This document shows positions 50,527-62,793 of a stretch of DNA of 64,000 nt, one piece after another. The translations under genes and the position numbers were made by a program. The stretch is from Paramyrothecium sp. XJ0827 (lineage: Eukaryota > Ascomycota > Sordariomycetes > Hypocreales > Stachybotryaceae): the NCBI GenBank assembly GCA_020881915.1, contig JAJFPB010000011.1:1364001-1428000 (forward strand), given 5' to 3'. Each line of letters opens with the position of its first letter. Position 1 is the stretch's first letter. The notes beneath the pieces were generated by a model, which saw only the letters and a program-made list of their open reading frames with translations, was not told the DNA's origin and searched no databases.

Positions 50527-51181
50527 TGGTCTTCCAAATAGATGCTCCACTGAAATCCTGGCCTCAAATTTGCATCACTCAACCCGCTATATTCTCCGTC
50601 GTCTTCGATCAGTGAGAAGTTGCAGTGTAGCAATACATACTGACAAATGTTTAGAAAATGAGGCATATACCTATATGTAAGACCACGACTCCTCACACTT
50701 TTAAGCGCCAAGAGTGCCAATGACTGTACAGACTGATACCCTTTAGGAAAATTCTCCTCAGGGTCAACGGCAGAGACGATCCGGGGCGCGCAACAGCGAA
50801 CCACGCAAGAACGGACGAAATCAACAAGACGTATCAGTCTACCTGCTATATATTTTGAACTTGAGCAGTTCTTTTCGAGCTTCAAATATAGGATATTGAT
50901 GAATGAGACGACAAGCCAAGCGCGTGCTCAAGTCGCAGTCACACGTTAACCCACAGGAGCAGGTATACTGCCTTGAGTACTACAGCCTCGTGCGCGAAGG
51001 TAAGACCAACTACATTGCCACGACGACCTTCCACGCCGTCATTGGGGAGCACCCGGAATCCATTCTTGACCATGCTCCAAATGGCTTTTTCTCTGTTCGT
51101 TCCTCTCCGTCGACTTCATCAACAAATGCTCCTTTTGCATTAATTGGTCCTCCTAATTTCGCATCTATGGCAGAACGTAAT
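50527..51181. other. Intergenic, likely 3' region of the Zn2Cys6 gene
   Basis: No supportable gene. It lies between element C and the stop codon of the minus-strand regulator and probably contains that gene's 3' UTR. Confidence 0.4.
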
Positions 51182-52585
51182 TCACACGTTTGGTGGATAG
51201 TATTGATCATGGCTACCTACTACAGAGCTCGGCAGCTTCTGCTCACTTGTGACATGCATGACTGGTTCACCTCCACCGTTTGCATAACTCCAATCACCAT
51301 ACGTTCCTGCCATGGCGGTGTGAGGGATGTGCGGATTGACATTGGCTGGGCGGTCATGACGCCAGTTGCCGTGCTCTGCGTAGGTCATCACACCCATTGA
51401 CGCCCCCTTTGCGCCGGTCAACACGTTCGCTGTCGAGTCCTCCACACTTTGTCCCAGTGGCTGATATACAGTCGGAAACCCCGATGGGCCACGCTGGACA
51501 GTCGAGCCATATGCATGTCCCAGATACGAAAGTTGTTGCTGGTTGTTTAAAGTTCCGTCACTGTAAGATCTCGACCGAACATTAGTTGGGAAAGCGACCC
51601 AGCTCGCCTTATCGCGAGCCACCGTGTCTGATGTGTTCGGTTCCCATGCCCTAGGCCCATTGTGGGGCTGGCTATATGATGGGAAATTCGGGTTAACATT
51701 GGTTTCGCCAGGGTATTGTCTCCATGCAGTGTTTGGGTCGTTTTGGTTGACAAGGTTGTTATTAACGACACCAAGCATCCAGCCAGCGATGGAAGAATTC
51801 CCTGGTACAAAAGCCTGTCTTGCGAGTGGCTCAATAGGCAGCTCCTCTACGGACAGTCAGTCATCCAATGTGACAAGCTGCAGGGTTTGTGTCATTACCT
51901 TTTGATTGTGGTGAAAGACATTCATCGGTCGAAGACATTCCAGATATGGTCATGTTATCGGAGAAAGAGCCGCCATCGGCCGTGTTGCCGTCTATGATTG
52001 AGGAGGGAGACGATACTGACGGAGCGCAAGATACTGATGTATTTTTTTGCCAAGTCGAGTTTTGGGACGACACTTTGGTGCGTGTTTCTCCAGCTGCCTG
52101 CCGGTCAACGGGGCAGAAGCTGCATACTTTCTTAAGACGAATGCAGTTGGTGCACTTGTTTGGAACGTCAGGGGAGGTAACGCATCGGATCTTCCGCCGT
52201 CTACAATGGCCTTAAAAGGTGTGAGCTCGCGTTTCTCGGGCTAAACAAGTCTTTAGGTATGCTTACTGCACGCAATTGAAGTCCGATGGTATCCAAGCTT
52301 CGTCCTCTTCTTCTCTCCGTTGGCCCCAGTGTGAGCCCCTTGATCGGAGGGAGGGTCTTGCTGCGCGCTGCTTGTGGGGGTGGGGAATGATCTCCTCGAG
52401 AAAAGACTCAGGTCCGCGACTCCAGACAGAGACGCCCTTGATGTGTTTCTGCCGTTGATGGGGTTGACCTGCATTTCGTGTTGCGTGACCTCGAAGTCTA
52501 AAGGGTAAGGACCTTGAAACCCGTCCATGGAGGCGTGCTCGGAGGATAACAGAGGGTATTGATACGACATGACGGCTGATGGCAT
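51182..52585 (-). CDS. Zn(II)2Cys6 transcription factor, three exons
   Basis: Coding order on the minus strand: 52585-52267, 52210-51899, 51846-51182, giving 431 residues. Intron 1 (52211-52266, 56 bp, GTAAGC..AAG) interrupts the zinc cluster: TSIAC before it, then SHCRRRKIRC and VPNKCTNCIRLKKVC. Only splicing gives the six cysteines. Intron 2 (51847-51898, 52 bp, GTAATG..TAG) joins SPQSKE to ELPIEPLARQAF. The rest is Ser/Pro/Asn/Gly-rich and includes GNSSIAGWMLG and NTAWRQYPGE, seen in a widespread family of fungal regulators. It lacks the large fungal-specific middle homology region. The start could also be the Met six codons later. It could regulate the NRPS or be unrelated; it lies 19 kb away beyond several transposons. 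Confidence 0.85.
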
Positions 52586-53535
52586 CGGCCTGAAGTCTGA
52601 GAGAGGCGCCGCTTAAAATCCTTTGGAAGGCAGTCGCAGGTAAAGATCCCGGGGCAACGAGTGAGCGACGCCCCAGGGTAGCAAATATGGCACTTTGAGA
52701 GGTAAAACAACCAAGTTTCCGCGCAGTCGATCGGATCCTGCTTAGAATCGCTATTGATTGATCTACAATCGAAAGAATCGCCTATTTGAAGAACAGGTAC
52801 GACGAGGCATAGGAAGAGACACAGAGATCCTGATCCTAAATAAAATCGACCGCCGAATAAGACTGTGAGGTCGGTCGTGTGAGTAAGGTCATAGGGTTAA
52901 AGCATTAGATTTGAAAAGGAGTGTGAACTCAAAAATATTGCATCCGCACAGGTCTGGAGGTGACATGGTCTGCATGCCAAGGGCAAGTATAAATTCACGA
53001 AATAAAATAACTTTACCCTTTATTAGCTTTTTTTTTTCTTTTTCTTTATTCTCCCTTTTCTCCCTTTTCTTTCTTACTCTTAGGACATGAAACACACAGC
53101 AGTCGCATGGAATGGGGGCGGGGGCCAATAACAAGAGCCAGCATGCAGAGAATTTTATGGGGTTCAGACGGGATGGAGCGAGAGCAGAACGATTTTCACC
53201 GCTTCGCATCCTCTCCACCTATCAGTACGTCTTCTTTCCTTTTTATTATTGCTTGCTTTTCCCCTCACCCCCCCTCACCACTACGTAGCAGTGTCTTCAC
53301 GATAGTCGGTGGCAGGGGACCCTTCCGCATTGAGAAATCACGGCTTGTGCCACCCCCAGCCTTCTCAATACCATCTCCGGCAGAGATGAGCTGCTGCGAC
53401 TGGCTGCCGCGACCGACCGTATATTCTTCACCCGTTGTGTTAATGGTCTCAAGAGTATGCCTCTCATGACGAGATTGCTGTTAGCCAGTCCACACCCGAA
53501 CCCACAGCCGACCGTTGTGGTCACAGGGAGAAGAG
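52586..53535. promoter_or_regulatory. Promoter and leader region of the Zn2Cys6 gene
   Basis: No supportable gene. It includes a long T/C tract at 53028-53085, which is A/G-rich in the gene's orientation, and a second pyrimidine-rich stretch near 53235-53280. No discrete site was identified. Confidence 0.35.
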
Positions 53536-53538
53536 CAG

Positions 53539-55760
53539 CATGGGCCAACACCTGGGCTACTGGAAACGGTTCCTGTACTACTACCTGAGGCTCATCCCGC
53601 TAAGCGAAGTCAAACTGCGTGAGGGAGCATGGCTTCTCCTTCACCGCAGGCCAGCGGCATGACCTCGAGGAGCTGTGGGTCCCATTTTCAGGTTGCGGGA
53701 GAAGAAAAGGGTCAGATGCCGAGCTTGAGAAGAAAATCCTCACCATGCCAGCCGGCTTCTGGATGCAGCGGCTGAATGGGGACCGCTTGAGAACTCGCTC
53801 TGGCACTTCGTCGCCGTGCTGGGTATCGACGGGAAGGCCGGCCAGCCGGGACTTGCACACCTGTTTACCTACGTCCTAGCCGGGCTGGCCTATGTAGGAA
53901 GGCCACTGCTGGCCGAGCATTCCACACCAACGAGCGAGAGGAACAAGATAGTAGACATGGAGGGACGCTTCGGCATGGTCCACAGGGACTGGCTTTGCAA
54001 GGGAACGTACAATATAGGCTACTCGCTCAGCCTGCTGCTCTTCGGGAAGAAGATCGCGAGGGAGATGAGGAACCGGTTAGTGGTGTCCTGGAGCTGGGAC
54101 GGCAAGCTGATGTACTTCATGAGAAGCAACCCAATCGCGATGGACAACCCCCGGGCCTTGGTCCCCAACATGATCACGGACGCGGAGAAGCTGCTGTGGG
54201 ACAAGTTCGTATCTAAGGAAGGCACGATGTTCGCTTCCGGATCCCGCTGCACAAGATCGAAGACAATCTGACGCGATGACAGCGTGGCAAATCCTTCAAC
54301 AACAGCTATGGCCTTGTGGGGAAGGAGAAGGAATTGCTGGAGAACCTAGTCCGCGAAGGGACGAGTTCCTGGAATGCCAGGGCAGGTGGAGATAGAATGC
54401 CATCGACAACTACCGACGAGACATCCGGGATGTGATGGAGCTGGCGGCGCTAAGGGGGCAGATGACCTGAGGCAGCGCACGGCGAAGTGCTCGCGGGTCT
54501 GCGCCGGGTCAACGGGATCAACCGCGACAGGGGTACATTCATCATCGATGGCGAGATGGTTCTATCAACGCAGTACCATAAGTTCCTGGCCTACCTCGAC
54601 TCGCCGCCGAAGGTCATACCACGATTCATAGATGCGTGACTGAGCCAACGGATGGCTATGATAATGGTATATGTAAGCGCGCTTACCGACCGTTGGGATG
54701 CGGAGCAATAGGCGATCCGTAGGAAGATGAAGCCGCCGGGAGGGCAACACCACCGCCGCCAACAAGTTCGGCTCCGAGAAGACAGGCGGCGAAGACAGCA
54801 GTGATGACGATGAGTCGGACCGATGCGAAGTGACTTTCGGCGTTCCGATCGATAACATAAACGGATGTCTGCGGGGGGCATTAGAGGTGTACCCGCCCGC
54901 ACCGGTTCTTCGGGCAGCTGGGCCCGCAAGCATCGGATCCTAAATCGACTTCGTCCCTATTGTCGGCGTTGGAAAGGAAAGCTTGGACTTAACGCCAGCA
55001 CAGATCCGGGCCGATTCCTGCCCCTCCTCCTCACGCCAAGCGACCCAACACCCTGAGACTCAGGAGGACCCAGGCACCGAAACCGACGAGGGGAAGTATG
55101 TTGAATACCCTGCGAAGAGTTCTCCGGGACAGCAACGCGGAGTTCCGAACGCCCAGCAGAAGAAGGCCCTACAGCTGGCCACAGCGAAGGCGTCGCCGCT
55201 GGTCGCGGTGCTCCCTACGGGTGGGGAACAGAGCCTGGTCTTCATGGTACCGGCCATGCTGGAAGGAGCGAGAGTCACCGTCGTCGTCGCGCCGTACGCG
55301 GAGTTGGAGATGCAGCTGGTCACTCGCTGCATCGTATGCCGGACTGGAATGCAAGCCTTGGCTTCAAGCACGCCGGTTCTGGCCCCGCGGCGTGATCGTG
55401 TCGGCGGAGGCGGCCTCGGGCGACGACTTCATATAGTGAGTGGCCGACGTGCATGTCCATGGTGGGCTCAAGAGGGTCGTCTACGACGAGTGTCACCTGA
55501 GCTTCACGGCGGCCTATGGATACCAGAAGAATATGCAGGGCCAGCTTCGCGGCCCGGGTTACCCATTCATCTTCCTCACGGGGACGCTACCGCCCCTGCG
55601 CCAGCGAGACTTCGAAGACCCCCATGCTGCTGCAGCGGCCTTTGTACATACGGCCGTCGAGCCACTGCACCAAAGCCCGCCACTCGGCAGTTTGTGTTAG
55701 CAAAGGGCGGGGCTTGACAGAGGTCAAGACGCTGTCACCTGGCGGCCCGGCATGATGGCG
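53539..55760 (+). pseudogene. Decayed RecQ-type (telomere-linked helicase-like) gene
   Basis: Fragments in all three plus frames follow one order. MGQHLGYWKRFLYYYLRL is followed by a region found in fungal TLH/RecQ-like proteins (53816-54271, with WLCKGTYNIGYSLSLLLFGK). Next come FRIPLHKIEDNLTR-stop, then NRDRGTFIIDGEMVLSTQYH (near 54520) and PPKVIPRFIDA. The helicase core comes last: LPTGGEQSLVFMVPAML (55210-55260), VTVVVAPYAEL, VSAEAASGDDFI-stop, VVYDECHLSF (near 55480) and FIFLTGTLPPLRQRDFE. Walker A reads GGEQS instead of GGGKS, so the ATP-binding Lys is gone. Many stops and shifts show it is long dead. TLH genes are often subtelomeric. Confidence 0.65.
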
Positions 55761-57180
55761 GCGGCCAAGAAGGGAGTGGCTCACTGCGCAAGCCACGCTT
55801 AGTGCAAGAACCTACTAAACCAGACCTGCACCCACCAGTCGAGCATTGGATGAGGTTCCGTTCATCAATCTCACGGAAAGCGATTAAATCGAGTCTCCAC
55901 ACCCTGCGAGAGCCGGTCTCATCGGCTCGAGGATTGGGACAAATCGCCCAACCACACAGCATGAGCCATGCAAGCAAGGCCCGCTGTAATCATTACCTGG
56001 GTACCTATGATGAGGCTCTCCGTAGCCTGCAGCGAGCCCTGATCGGAAACGAACGAGGGAGAACTCACCTGCGAGACCTTGGTAGCGGCACAGTTGGTCA
56101 TGGCCCGCTGTTTGGCGGAACATGGCAGAACTTATATGTCAAGCACGCTCGTCGCATTTATTGTTTGATGGTGACCAGCGGGCCGCCGAAGCTGACGATG
56201 AATCGACGGGTGCCCCGCTGTCGGCAACCTAACCACTCTAGCAAGTGCTCGGCGGGCTATTTACTGATCGTGCTAGTGGACATAGCACGCAGAAAATAAT
56301 GTATAAACTTCCACATGGCGGCGAAGCCAAGTCTGGTGGAAAGGTACCTCACCCAGGCCGCCAGCAACGGCACGGAGACCTGTCGGGCACTGGTCGGCTA
56401 CAACGTCCACTTTGTTGAGGTCCGTGGCTGGGCCAACCTCTCCAGTGAGGTCAAGCACTTAGATTAGGGCGGGGCTGATTTCATCGAGCGCACCTCGCAG
56501 GCCATCCTCCTATGGAACAAGCTCAATGGGCTCCGCACCACCAGTGATGAGGGCATCCGTGAGACCTCGTGGGACGAGTCGTGTCGTCTCAGCGTCATGA
56601 CGGAGAAACCCATCGCAAGCCGCCACAACGGCGTCGAGCTCGCCTGGACGGACATCGAGCCGGCCTCGAGGTCGCTCATATACGCGGGGCTCTCCGTCGT
56701 TTTCGACTAACTGCAGCTCGTCATCGCCTACGCCATATGCGGCAGGCCACACTGCGAGCGTGTCGAAACCAACAACCGCCACCTGTACGAGCTCATCTAC
56801 TATCTAGTCGTGCATCCCATAGTTGCAGCGCCTAGGCCTCGCATCGATGACCCTCTGGGCATTTTCTTTGGGCCTTCCCTCGAGAGCGGTATCGTCACCG
56901 GGCGCTCGCCCGTTGCCGAGACGCTTATAAAACTGGGCGCCGCCGCCAGCTTTAAACTTCCCTCCCCAGGTCCGGGTGAGTGCGAGCTGATATTGTGGAC
57001 CTGCAGAAAGAGGCAAGCCTGGCTCCCCTCGGATAACGTCACAGCCGATGACATCAATCTTAGGATTAACGGTCACTGGAACTCCGGCTGGAGAGATGCC
57101 GATTTTCCCAGATACTGCAAAGGGAAGGGATTCAACCATGACAGTTGTATACTGATATGGAGCGTCGTGTCGGCATGAGA
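55761..57180 (+). other. Degenerate coding-like region, origin unclear
   Basis: GC-rich with broken frames. Readable stretches are LVERYLTQAASNGTETCRAL (near 56335) up to a TAG, and RSLIYAGLSVVFD-stop-LQLVIAYAICGRPHCERVET (near 56670-56770). An open 122-codon frame at 56810-57178 has no recognised domain. It may be the continuation of the decayed helicase gene or part of another dead element. Confidence 0.4.
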
Positions 57181-57577
57181 ATCTTCATTTTACTTGGAAG
57201 AAAGGAGTAAGCAACATATTAGCAGCGCTCATCTTAAATCAACTCAATCAATCAAACACCCCAATCAAATCAATCAACGCAGCTGATTCTTTGCTTCAAT
57301 CAAATCAAATATTTGTTTTCTCGATTTGACATAAGTCGGTAAAGTTGGAATATATTTTGCTACACCAAAAACTGCCCTGAAGATCAGACGTACTCTACTG
57401 TGTGGAGGTCCCTACTGGATAAGATGGTTGCTGATACGGGGTACTTCCTGATCCATGTGCGCATTGCTGCTGTAGCTCGTACCGGGTATCTGTGACTAAC
57501 AGGCATCAGCCCAACACGGGTCAACGCGCTCCTCCCGCGACGCGTCAACTTCAACAACACAACCTGGTCCCAACGAA
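57181..57577. repeat. Flank or subterminal region of the hAT element
   Basis: Contains clustered AATCAAATCAATCAA words (57236-57310). Similar words recur in the same orientation at 60275-60300, beyond the transposase. These may be subterminal repeats of the hAT element. Clear short terminal repeats or an 8-bp duplication could not be placed by eye. Confidence 0.4.
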
Positions 57578-60205
57578 ATGTCAGACGTACCGCCAACGCC
57601 CTCATCGCCGGTGAGTCTTCCGCCGGAGGTTTCAACGCCTTGTCCCACACAACTCTTCCCCTCCGCATTCTCACGACTATCGCAACCAAGAACCATGGCC
57701 AAACAACTCGAGGAGGCCGCCATCGGAGAGCTGCCCGTCAACCCGACTATAATTGAGGATCTGCCGAAGATCGTCTGGAAGAATCGCCGCTTCGTCCAGG
57801 AAGATTTGCTAGCACGGAAGGGCGCAAAAGGCAGAAAGAGTTGGATCAGATCGCATGACCTGTTTTTCATTGAGTTGAATCACCAGGATCAGCCAATCAG
57901 TCATGTCTGGTGCTGCAGTCGTTGCGACGCAAAGGGTCGGCCGGAGTTCTTCTCAGTACAAGCTACATCCTCGGCAGCAGACCATCTTCGCAAGTACGAG
58001 TCCGCTCATGTGGCAGTAAACCTATTTACTCACTTACGCAGAACCCACCGCATCACCCCGACTAGCCAGAGAAGCCCCACCGACGACGATAGCGCCATCG
58101 ATCTCCATACCCGCTCGACTCCCAAACGACCGCGGCTTGAGCAGAGTTTGATACCGAGGGCCAAGGTCAAGACTGTACAAGCACTCAGCGTCGGGTTTGT
58201 CATTGACAGTGACGTGCCATTCACGATTTTCGAGCACGGGTTTCTGAAGGAGCTATTCCATCAATTCGACCATGAATTAGCGCTCCAGATTCCCTGGAGC
58301 AGCAGCTCTATTACTAGAGAACTGCAGCGGATCTTCGAGTCCAAGAAAGATATCATCAAAGCTGAGCTGGATAGCGCCTTAACAAAGATACACATCAGTT
58401 TTGATCTCTGGACGTCACCGAACCGTCTTGCGATAATGGCCGTATTTGCGCACTTCATTGACAAAGCCGGCTTTCAACAGTCAAGACTGCTTGCCCTGCG
58501 CCGTCAGTTTGGCACGCACAGCGGTGAACACCTTGCCGATACTTTGTTCGACGTTGTCCAAGAATGGGGCATCGGAGGGCAGGTTGGAACTGTCATTTCT
58601 GACAATCTGAACACGAACGATGGCTGCTTAGCCTACTTCTACAGGCAGTTAGAGCCATCGATGAAACCAGCTGACATCAAGGCTCGTCGGATGCGATGCT
58701 ACGGTCACGTCCTCAATCTTGTTGCCCGTGCGTTTCTCTTTGGAAAAGATGCCGACTCTTTCGAGCTGGAGTCGGACATTAACTATATGAGGGGTCTCGC
58801 GGAGCAAGACCTTCGTCATTGGCGTTCTAAAGGGCCAATCGGGAAGCTCTACAACATCGTCAAATTTCATCAGGTCGTCACCTCAGCGCAGTGAATATTT
58901 CAAGCGCATCGCTCACGAACAAGAGTACGAGGGTTATCGACTTTGCGAGGAATCGACCGCTGAGCTCGAGGTCCTGTCGAGCAGTGAGACGCGGTGGAAC
59001 TCTACTTACATGACGGTTGAGAGGGCTTTGAGGAAACAAAGCGACATTAGGGCCTTCATTTTCGCACTCGAAGGTGAGCCAGACGAGATGAAACGCATTC
59101 CTGCTGATGATGTCCTGTCCAATGAGGACTGGGGTGTCCTTGGCGAGGTCTACGAAATCCTCAAACCTCTCTATCTTCAGACGATGCGAACCCAAGGGTG
59201 GGGCAAAAGTGACGGCTATGGGCGCCTGTGGGAAATCCTGGTGGGAATGGAGTATCTGCTGGAGCACTTCGGGGACTGGAAAGGCTTCTACGATGAAGTT
59301 ACGGCCGAGACCGTAAGAGCGACGAATCTGGATGACCTTGAACCAATTGGGACACCATCTGCACCTCTGCGGGAGTCCGAAAGCCGACCGGTCCGTGCCC
59401 GGCGTCGCCCTGCTCGCTTCGATGACGACGAAGTCAATACGTCGCAACAGCGAAGTCAAACATCAAGATACACAGTAGATGCTTTACCAGAGCATTCTCA
59501 GACCGAATACGCGGGGGTTGACAAGCCCCTGCCGTATGAGATCTCCCAAAAGACCTCGTTACCAGCAGACCACCGAGCATATATACGGGCATCTATCAAC
59601 AACGGCTGGAAGAAGCTGGATGAGTATTACAGCAAGCTTGGGGGATCTCCCTTGTTCGCAGCAGCAGTCATACTTCATCCGAGATTTGGCATCAGCTGGT
59701 TGGAGGCCACTTGGATCACGGAGGAGCAGTTGGCCTGGGTCCGCGATGCGAAGGCGGGCATAAAGAAGTACTTCGCGCGGTGGTATCACGCGAATCAGCA
59801 GAAGGACGACGGACAGACGAAGCCCGCCTTTTTGTCCCAGAAGACTGGTAGGGAGGACGATCACTACACGCAATGGATCAACAGCAGGACGAGAAAGACG
59901 TTTGCAACGAGCGGCAGTGTCAGCGAGTTGGGCAAGTACTTTCGTCTCGAGCCACAAGACACGCAGGAGTCGATTCAGTGGTGGAGAGTCACAAGAGCTC
60001 CTTCCCGGTTCTAAGCAGTTTTGCGTTGGACGTTTTGGCCATTCCGGCGATGGCTAGTGACTGCGAGCGGCAGTTTAGCCTGGCTAAGTTAACGCTAACA
60101 TCACAGAGACTAGCAATGGGCGCTGAAACGCTGGAGCGGATTCATTGTCTGACGAATTGGGTCCGACACGGCGGAGTACAGCTAGGGAGTTGGAGAGGCA
60201 ATTGA
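57578..60205 (+). pseudogene. hAT-family transposase with two single-base frameshifts
   Basis: First part 57578-58894: Ser/Pro-rich N-terminus, a BED-like zinc-finger region (CCSRCDAKGR .. HLRRTH), then the hAT core (ISFDLWTSPN, VISDNLNTNDG, RCYGHVLNLVARAFL). An extra C near 58868 ends this frame. The reading resumes with YFKRIAHEQEYEGYRL and TRWNSTYMTVERAL (to 60014). It contains an internal Arg/Pro-rich variable region, then WKKLDEYYSKLGGSPLFAAA and AAVILHPRFG. One missing G near 59985 separates it from the C-terminal dimerisation domain (FPVLSSFALDVLAIPAMASD, ERQFSLAKLT), which ends at 60205. Without these two changes the protein would be about 870 residues, normal for the family. The breaks look recent, or are sequence errors. 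Confidence 0.85.
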
Positions 60206-61593
60206 GGTTCGGGGCCGGCGGAAGATCCCCTCATCCCCGGTATACATGTCGTCCATACAGTTGATTGAGAGGAACCAATCAAATCAATCAAATCAACTTT
60301 GGCCTGCGAGCCAGTCAATCAAAACAGCGGGTCGTCTGTGCCTTCATCAGCCACAACCGCGATGCGTGCGACACTTCGAAAGCGACTGTAGATTTCCATC
60401 AAACCCACAAACTGAAAGTCTCGTTCCGAAGGTTTGATGGCGGGCCCGTAGGGACCGGTCTCCTGTCTCCTCTTATGCCTGGGGCAGGAAAAGCTGGCTG
60501 TTAGAGGCAGGGGACTTAAGAGACTTCCGGATGCAAGCCACACACTGTGCTTGCGCCACGTGGGACGAAAAATGGACCAGTTTAGAAAGAGTTAAAGTTT
60601 AGACTGGCGGACGCTGAAACCTGAATCTCACTGTACAGTAAAGAGTTTTCCCAGGGTACAGGGCCTCTTGTACCAGGGCTCTGTTATCCAAACTCACGCC
60701 CCTCTCCTCGTTCTTTTTTTTTCCTTTCCCCTCCTCGCCTGCCCAGCCTTTACTTTAGTTTCTTTGCCTTACATTACCTTGACACTTTTACAGCACGAAT
60801 ACAGTCGGCCAGTACCGTGCCTGGCATTTCTCCTCTCATCTCGTCTCACCTCGTCACTTCTCTTTTCCTTCATTTGCTTCTTCTTTTGCACCTGGCCTTC
60901 TCTGGCCTGCAGTGACTGGGTATCCTACCTCGTGAAGCTCATCCCTACTAGTCCTACTTAACTCCCGCCCCTCTCTCATCCTTCATCCCGCTGTCGCAGC
61001 GCCCGGCTCTGGCCTTGGGAAACACTGCGAATAACGGCTGCCATACATCGGACGCTTCTGCCATTGCAGGGTTCCTGGGTCTTCTGGTAACTTTCCGCAT
61101 GTGGCCAACACCAGTCTTGACGATCAAATGAGGTTGGGCTGCCTTGTCCGAAGGTCCCATCCGCCCCGCCAGTCCCGACCACTCCCAATCTCAAGCTGGC
61201 CGTCACATCCAGCGTTCAACTCGACTTACACATCAAACGCTTTATCCACATACGTACGCCCCTCCGCTCTTTTTCCCTGACCCCAAATAGCTTCCCACTT
61301 CCACTTCCAATCTTCCTACCTCCCCACCCATTATTTTACTTCTCTTTCTTCTTCCTTCTCCCCTTTGTTGTGTTTCTTCTTTGTGTCCTGGGTTTCTATA
61401 CTCTAGACCAGATCTTTACTCGCACTTCCACCCTCACTTCTCACCTCTCTCTTCTCGACTGGTTCCTGCTCTGAACTCTGATATCACACCAATATCAGTA
61501 CCCACCTGCTTGGCCAGCGTCAAGTACCACTGCTAGCATAAGAAGCTCCCCGAATCGCCACAAAGAAAGGCTACGCTAATTGTACATTCGACG
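60206..61593. promoter_or_regulatory. Long intergenic region with pyrimidine-rich promoter
   Basis: No supportable gene. It is strongly C/T-rich at 60700-60900 and 61255-61450, as is common upstream of fungal genes with long leaders. The first 120 bases hold AATCAAATCAATCAA repeats linked to the hAT element. Confidence 0.4.
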
Positions 61594-62793
61594 ATGCTTA
61601 CCGTCAAGCATCCACCAACCTACGGCTACAAGCCTGTCCATGATTTGCCGACTCCGCCTTCTACCTCTCGACCTTCTCCCCCCTTAGCATATCAAGAGAC
61701 CGGCCAGAAGTCCCATTCAGCTATACCTCGAAGCCATAGTCCGTCGTATCAACCCATGTCAGCTCCTCACCGTGGCCTGCCGCCTCCGGCAGCCATGACT
61801 CTTCCTCCCCAGCAACCTCAACCTGCGCCTGTGGCTCCGCCGTCGCATCATAGTCAGCCTCCTCCCACGAGTAGCATCAGTCAGACCCATTCCCAAGGTC
61901 AACATCCATGGTCGACGCTTCCTGCCCCACCACAACAGTGGCAGGGAGCCGAGGAGGCGATGAGAAATTGGTTGCAGGCTAGGACTGAGGAGGAGAAGAC
62001 GAAGCAAGAGGAGGAAAAGACTAGGCAGAAAAGTCTGCGGTTGGAGCAAAAAAAGATCGAGATGGATATCCTGAGGGGGTCGCTGGGAGGCGGCATACCG
62101 CCTCCCATGGTGCCCCTTGTCTTCGCTGGCATGGGAGTCGGAGGCGTGCTTCCTCAGGCGGCCATGGAATGGGCACAGCAGTTTATGCAATCATCGCAGG
62201 CACATCATCCTCCGCACCCAGCTATCCAAAGCGCGCAAGCTAGCGAAGTCCAACGAGACGGCCCAGGACAAGGGCACGGGCAATATCCACCAGCGCCTGT
62301 AGTGCCAGCATCCGCGCCATCTTCAGCTGGTTTTGCGCCCTACCAGGGTTCGCCTACCAGACCTAGGGGGCAAACGTTGCCTGGAACGGCAGTTCGTCCA
62401 ATAACCGGGTTGACCACGTTGCCAAGTCTGGGAACAACCATTGCTCAACCGATACAGGGTACAGCCACGGCTATTCCCTCGCAACAGCCGCATACTCAAG
62501 TGCAGCCTCAGTCATTGCAGCAGGAGTCGAGTCCATCCATCTACTTCCACCTCTGGCAGCCTCCGACATCGCATGGTGGAAGCGGTTCGAATCGACCTGG
62601 AAGCCCCTCTGGGGAAACTCCCAAGAAGCGGAAGGCCTTGGGGTCACATCAGACAGATCAAGTCCATAACGAGCAGTTTCGATATCGATCACCGCCCCCC
62701 ACGCACCATGCCGGCTTCGGGGAACCGTCACCCCAACGGAGAAGCCACAAGCGCCAACGTAGCGACGTTTCTTGGTACCAAGCCTCAGGATAG
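61594..62793 (+). CDS. Pro/Gln-rich fungal protein, function unknown
   Basis: 399 residues, no intron needed. The N-terminal 110 residues are rich in Pro, Ser, Gln and His. A charged predicted helix follows (NWLQARTEEEKTKQEEEKTR, about 127-165) and runs into KKIEMDILRGSLGGGIPPP. The C-terminal third has a short conserved-looking block (SPSIYFHLWQPPTS), then SPSGETPKKRKALG, a probable nuclear localisation signal, and a basic tail (SPQRRSHKRQRSDVS). The architecture suggests a nuclear co-regulator or scaffold. I recognise similar proteins in other filamentous fungi but no assigned function. An ordinary chromosomal gene, not obviously part of the peptide cluster. Confidence 0.75.
   Translation: MLTVKHPPTYGYKPVHDLPTPPSTSRPSPPLAYQETGQKSHSAIPRSHSPSYQPMSAPHRGLPPPAAMTLPPQQPQPAPVAPPSHHSQPPPTSSISQTHSQGQHPWSTLPAPPQQWQGAEEAMRNWLQARTEEEKTKQEEEKTRQKSLRLEQKKIEMDILRGSLGGGIPPPMVPLVFAGMGVGGVLPQAAMEWAQQFMQSSQAHHPPHPAIQSAQASEVQRDGPGQGHGQYPPAPVVPASAPSSAGFAPYQGSPTRPRGQTLPGTAVRPITGLTTLPSLGTTIAQPIQGTATAIPSQQPHTQVQPQSLQQESSPSIYFHLWQPPTSHGGSGSNRPGSPSGETPKKRKALGSHQTDQVHNEQFRYRSPPPTHHAGFGEPSPQRRSHKRQRSDVSWYQASG

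Noticed and set aside
50903..51400. 165-codon plus-strand frame
   Set aside because: Partly antisense to the Zn2Cys6 gene and without domain similarity.
54983..55717. 244-codon frame as an intact helicase gene
   Set aside because: Only its middle matches a helicase. The true reading shifts frame after about 55350, Walker A is broken and a stop follows.
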